In this document: piece after piece, positions 6,150-8,730 of the stretch
Position numbering within the stretch: position 1 is the stretch's first letter
Layout of the letters: each line of letters starts with the position of its first letter
Assembly: GCA_035532215.1 (NCBI GenBank)
Contig: DATKRK010000350.1
Location: 1-8,730, forward strand
Source: JAICIG01 sp035532215
GTDB lineage: Bacteria; Planctomycetota; Planctomycetia; Pirellulales; JAICIG01
Reading direction: 5' to 3'
Length of the DNA stretch: 8,730 nucleotides
The notes under the pieces: model-generated
Told to the model about the DNA's origin: nothing
The model's database searches: none
What the model saw: the letters and a program-made list of their open reading frames with translations, nothing else
Made by a program: the position numbers and the translations under genes

Positions 6150-7094
6150 TTATTGCCCATCCACTATCGGGGATGCTGCAATCAACTGAAAGGAAACGTC
6201 TTCCTCGACGTCCGTCGAGTAAAAGACCTTGATCCGACGTCGAAGAGTAACCTGGTAGCGCCTGCCGACCTCGAAGGTTTGTGTCGGGGATATCGTCTCT
6301 GCAAACGATCCGCGAATGTCATGCTGGTCGGCCAGTTCTAAATGAAACGTCCGCTTGGTCACATCGGCGCCCGCAAGACGTCCGATCTCATCTGATTCCT
6401 CTTCGATAATCTCGGTTGCGTTGTCGATCGCAGATACCAACTGCCGCAAGTCGGGCAATTGCGCCAGAAGTCTTGCTTTGGTTTCATGCCCCTTTTGCCA
6501 CTCTATTTCTGCGCCCATCGCGGCCTCGACGTGCCGCGCCGCCCAGCGGTGCAAAGCACGCACTCCCGGAACGCCAAGCCGCTTGCCTTTGGAGATAATC
6601 TCGTCACTTGCCCGCGCCTGAGCGATGTCGACGATAGCAAGCATCGCTTCATCGAGGCTCGATTCGAAGAGCGACCTGACGTTATTGTCGAACGTCATGA
6701 CGATACCCACGGATCCGCTAAAGCTGTAACCAAAGTAAAAAGAGGATTGGTCTACCACTTCAGGCGGGAGCTTGCGGGACTGCCTCTTTGGGCCATTCTT
6801 TACCGCGTCGTAGGCCACGGAAAACAGCGATTGAAATTCTGCGAGCGCCGCACAGAGCGGGCTCACTGTTGGCCGACGCGAGTCGGAGAAGAAACGGTAT
6901 CGGCAAACGTCCGTTCCAATATCGGCGGCAGTCGAGCGGAAATCGTCTTCAAGCTGTTGCTTCCGCTTGGCAAACGACTTGAGCATCGCAGCTAGCGAGA
7001 CGGAATCCGGCTCGTGCGCGACCGCGCGTTCGAACTCCGCGATCGCAGCGCTGGTGTCTTGCAGTTTCTCTTGGAGGTCTAGGATCCTGCTCAT
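6150..7094 (-). CDS. Protein of unknown function with N-terminal coiled coil, paired with a DUF6932 gene
   Basis: This 314-residue protein has no family I can name. Residues 3-56 are charged heptad-like helices (LQEKLQDT, then FAKRKQQLEDDF) predicted to form a coiled coil. Residues 60-165 are mixed alpha/beta with a Gly/Ser/Phe-rich strand segment (FYFGYSFSGSVGIVMTF, 119-135). Residues 145-240 are mainly helical and include R183-WAAR-H188, formally an RX4H pattern. The C-terminal part (about 246-309) is beta-rich and basic (VGRRYQVTLRRRIKVFY, 276-292). No signal peptide or membrane segment is visible, so it is cytoplasmic. Its ATG (7094-7092) overlaps the stop of the upstream DUF6932 gene as ATGA, so translation is almost certainly coupled and the two proteins probably act together. 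Base composition is lower in GC than the flanking plus-strand genes. Function is unknown. Confidence 0.8.
   Translation of the reverse strand: MSRILDLQEKLQDTSAAIAEFERAVAHEPDSVSLAAMLKSFAKRKQQLEDDFRSTAADIGTDVCRYRFFSDSRRPTVSPLCAALAEFQSLFSVAYDAVKNGPKRQSRKLPPEVVDQSSFYFGYSFSGSVGIVMTFDNNVRSLFESSLDEAMLAIVDIAQARASDEIISKGKRLGVPGVRALHRWAARHVEAAMGAEIEWQKGHETKARLLAQLPDLRQLVSAIDNATEIIEEESDEIGRLAGADVTKRTFHLELADQHDIRGSFAETISPTQTFEVGRRYQVTLRRRIKVFYSTDVEEDVSFQLIAASPIVDGQ
7091..7094 (-). other. ATGA start/stop overlap coupling the two module genes
   Basis: The plus strand reads TCAT here, so on the minus strand the ATG of the 314-residue gene and the TGA of the DUF6932 gene share two bases (ATGA). This is the classical sign of translational coupling and of a fixed ratio between the two products. 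Confidence 0.8.
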
Positions 7095-7585
7095 TTGTCG
7101 CTCCCCGGTAATTGTACCACGGCGACTCCCTTTAAGTCATCAATTCGGCTAAATCCCCATTGCCGCATCCAGTAGCAGTAGGCGTAGTGCCCAAGCCAGT
7201 ACTTTGGGTGATCTTCCGGCCACTCGGCGAAGTAAAATGAATGGCAGCGATGCGAGCTATGCAGGTCACTCACCACCCAGATGATCGCGTTCCGTTGTTC
7301 AGCGTTGCAGGATTCCTCAAATTCCCCGTTGAGGCGCAAAACCACATCGACATCTTCGGGATCCAACTTTTCGGTCAGGAAACTCCCATCGACCCAAAGC
7401 TCTCCCACGATCTTCACGGCGACAAGCTTTTCGATGACGGCGTTCAGTCCAGCCATAATGGCGGGCCGTGTCGAAGAGGATGGAAATTTTTCGACGCAGA
7501 GCTGGATTAGCTCTGGGACGGTAAACGGATGCCGGCCAATAGGCAGGAGCGGACTGAACTCAGTTTTGTGCGGCCCACTGGACAT
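7091..7585 (-). CDS. DUF6932-type minimal nucleotidyltransferase-fold protein
   Basis: This 164-residue protein matches the DUF6932 pattern as I know it: an N-terminal helical lead (residues 17-58, 'GRHPFTVPELIQL' then 'STRPAIMAGL'), the core GELWVDGSFLTEKLDPEDVDVV (61-82), and a C-terminal 'W.FSRIDDLKGVAVV' stretch (143-157). The core gives Gly67-Ser68, nine residues, then Asp78-x-Asp80, the GSX9DXD metal and nucleotide site of the polymerase-beta nucleotidyltransferase fold, so catalysis is possible. Residues 106-126 contain several His and acidic residues. Related minimal nucleotidyltransferases serve as antitoxins or toxins (MntA, MenT types), but DUF6932 itself has no established function that I know of. 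ATG 7585 is the only possible start, because the frame has a stop upstream with no start codon in between. It overlaps the following gene by ATGA. Confidence 0.85.
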   Translation of the reverse strand: MSSGPHKTEFSPLLPIGRHPFTVPELIQLCVEKFPSSSTRPAIMAGLNAVIEKLVAVKIVGELWVDGSFLTEKLDPEDVDVVLRLNGEFEESCNAEQRNAIIWVVSDLHSSHRCHSFYFAEWPEDHPKYWLGHYAYCYWMRQWGFSRIDDLKGVAVVQLPGSDK

Positions 7586-7593
7586 TTGAGGCG

Positions 7594-7622
7594 ATGGTAA
7601 TCCCGCTGCATAGCGCGGTCAA
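7594..7622 (-). promoter_or_regulatory. Promoter of the DUF6932 two-gene module, probably giving leaderless mRNA
   Basis: On the minus strand TTGACC (7622-7617) is followed after 17 bases by TACCAT (7599-7594). Transcription would start at about 7587-7585, at or next to the A of ATG 7585. No Shine-Dalgarno sequence lies in the preceding bases. The promoter sits in the 47-base gap after the glycosyltransferase stop codon. Confidence 0.5.
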
Positions 7623-7632
7623 CGATCAACCG

Positions 7633-8730
7633 TCATGTCGTCGCTATTTTACGCGGCGGCGCAGCGTGCATCGGCTGTGCTAGCCGCAACGCCCTGGCCA
7701 TCTCGAACAACGTCTCTCCCATCCGCGGCCAGGAGAATCGCTCGCGCAGCGGCGCGGGGGCGATCGCGAAGGGCCGCGAGGCGATCAACTCACGATAGGC
7801 GGCGTCGAGCGACGCTGGGTCGCAAGCGTCGAAGTAGAACACGCCGGGCGATTCCAATTCGGTCAACGAGCTGTTGTAGCTACAGAGCACCGGGGCGCCG
7901 TGCAACAACGAATCGAGCACCGGGAAGCCGAAGCCCTCGTAGAGCGAAGGATAAGCGGTCATCGCCGCATGCTGATACAGCTCGCAGAGCCGCTGGTCGG
8001 AGACCATGCCCAGAAACTTCACCCGGCTCTGGCGCGGGTGTTGCGCCAGCCCGGTCGGGCCGTCCCAAAGCCAGCCCTCGGGCCCGGCCCACCATAGCTC
8101 GGCCTCGGCGGTGAGCGCCTGGCTGTTGAGGAACCAGTCGAGCAGGAAGTCGCCGTTCTTGCGCGGCTCGCGCGTGCCGACCACCAAGATCACGTGCTCG
8201 CTGCGCGCGACCGGCTCGCGATGCGCGTGCCGCTGGAGACACTGGCTGGGGCCGGGATACGCGACCACCACGTCCTCTTCAGGCGCCGGGCTTAGCCACG
8301 CGGCATCGGCCCGCGTCGAGTGCGAAATGGCCAACACCTTTTCGCAGTGGCGCGAGGCCGCGATCTGCCGGTGAAAGCCCTCGCACAGCCCGGCGGTGTG
8401 CGACCAGGAAACGATCAGCGGCGTGAAATCGTAGAAGATCGTCAGTTCGCGGGCGAAATGCCGTTCGTCGGGCCGCTGCCACAGATAAATGCCCGTGTGC
8501 CGAGACGCCTCTTCGGCGTCGTAGGGCCGTTTGGGACGCTGGCAGACGCGGCGCGCCCAGCCGGGCAAGTCTTCGCCCGCGTCGGTCAACTCGCCCTGGG
8601 CGATTTCGATCTCTTCGCCTTGCGACAAGTCGTCGCACAGCTTGTGTACGCGGGCCGTTCGCGGATCGAGAAACGTGGTCAGCCGCAACGGGGCGTGCTG
8701 GTTGAGCGCCTGCACGAGCCGCGCCGAAAA
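7633..8730 (-). CDS. Glycosyltransferase family 4-like protein (N-terminus beyond window)
   Basis: The frame is open to the window edge, so the true start is outside; 365 residues are visible. Numbering here counts from an internal GTG at 8715. It is a GT-B fold enzyme that transfers a sugar from a nucleotide-sugar, probably in exopolysaccharide or cell-surface glycan synthesis. The end of the first Rossmann domain includes 'IFYDFTPL' (93-100) and 'AISHSTRAD' (129-137). The second begins with VVGTREPRKN (178-187), the usual GT4 hinge motif, followed by 'AELWWAGPEG' (205-214), 'VKFLGMVSD' (232-240) and 'YPSLYEGFGFPVLDS' (255-269). In the family EX7E motif the second Glu is here Asp268 (Glu260...Asp268). 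The product ends with a Pro- and basic-rich tail. The gene is very GC-rich, unlike the pair downstream. The substrate cannot be deduced. Confidence 0.88.
   Translation of the reverse strand, partial: FSARLVQALNQHAPLRLTTFLDPRTARVHKLCDDLSQGEEIEIAQGELTDAGEDLPGWARRVCQRPKRPYDAEEASRHTGIYLWQRPDERHFARELTIFYDFTPLIVSWSHTAGLCEGFHRQIAASRHCEKVLAISHSTRADAAWLSPAPEEDVVVAYPGPSQCLQRHAHREPVARSEHVILVVGTREPRKNGDFLLDWFLNSQALTAEAELWWAGPEGWLWDGPTGLAQHPRQSRVKFLGMVSDQRLCELYQHAAMTAYPSLYEGFGFPVLDSLLHGAPVLCSYNSSLTELESPGVFYFDACDPASLDAAYRELIASRPFAIAPAPLRERFSWPRMGETLFEMARALRLAQPMHAAPPRKIATT

Noticed and set aside
6459..6995. Plus-strand open frame opposite the 314-residue gene
   Set aside because: No ribosome binding site or recognisable motif; the minus-strand frame has the ATGA coupling and sensible composition.
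1..8730. CRISPR array, tRNA, rRNA, integrase or insertion-sequence ends
   Set aside because: No regularly spaced direct repeats, cloverleaf sequences, transposase or integrase motifs were seen on either strand.

Overview
The window looks like chromosomal DNA of a planctomycete, most likely of the Pirellulales type. The evidence is high overall GC, a PEP-CTERM sorted secreted protein, a secreted PQQ-like beta-propeller protein with the 'RW.QFRGP.G.G' N-terminus common in that phylum, and loosely packed genes. This is a judgement from protein style, not from a marker gene.

Layout, left to right. (1) Positions 25-387 (+) hold a short protein that resembles the first part of a HEPN-type protein and stops early. 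Its last codons overlap a good sigma70-type promoter (351-379). (2) That promoter serves a secreted S41 C-terminal processing peptidase (448-2028, +) with an intact Ser/Lys/Gln catalytic set. (3) Positions 2029-2628 hold no intact conserved gene. A near-consensus promoter (TTGACA-16-TATAGT) leads into a small secreted-protein reading frame that appears to be broken by a frameshift. (4) A PEP-CTERM protein (2629-3657, +) carries an unusual 48-residue tail after its sorting signal; the tail is encoded by inverted-repeat DNA and abuts the next gene. (5) tsaD (3680-4720, +) is the universal tRNA t6A-synthesis gene. (6) A secreted PQQ-like beta-propeller protein follows (4847-6109, +).

From 6150 onward all genes are on the minus strand. 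A DUF6932-type nucleotidyltransferase-fold protein (7585-7091) overlaps by four bases (ATGA) with a 314-residue protein of unknown function (7094-6150) that has a predicted N-terminal coiled coil. The pair is less GC-rich than its neighbours and has its own promoter placed so close to the start codon that the mRNA is probably leaderless. Upstream of it on the same strand is a family-4-like glycosyltransferase (7633-8730), cut by the window edge.

The plus-strand genes are a mixed housekeeping and envelope set with no evident shared pathway. The most interesting element is the two-gene minus-strand module. It has the layout of a compact accessory unit (own promoter, translational coupling, different composition, a minimal nucleotidyltransferase beside an unknown partner) and may be an uncharacterised toxin-antitoxin-like or defence-like system. 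That role is inference; nothing in the sequence proves it.
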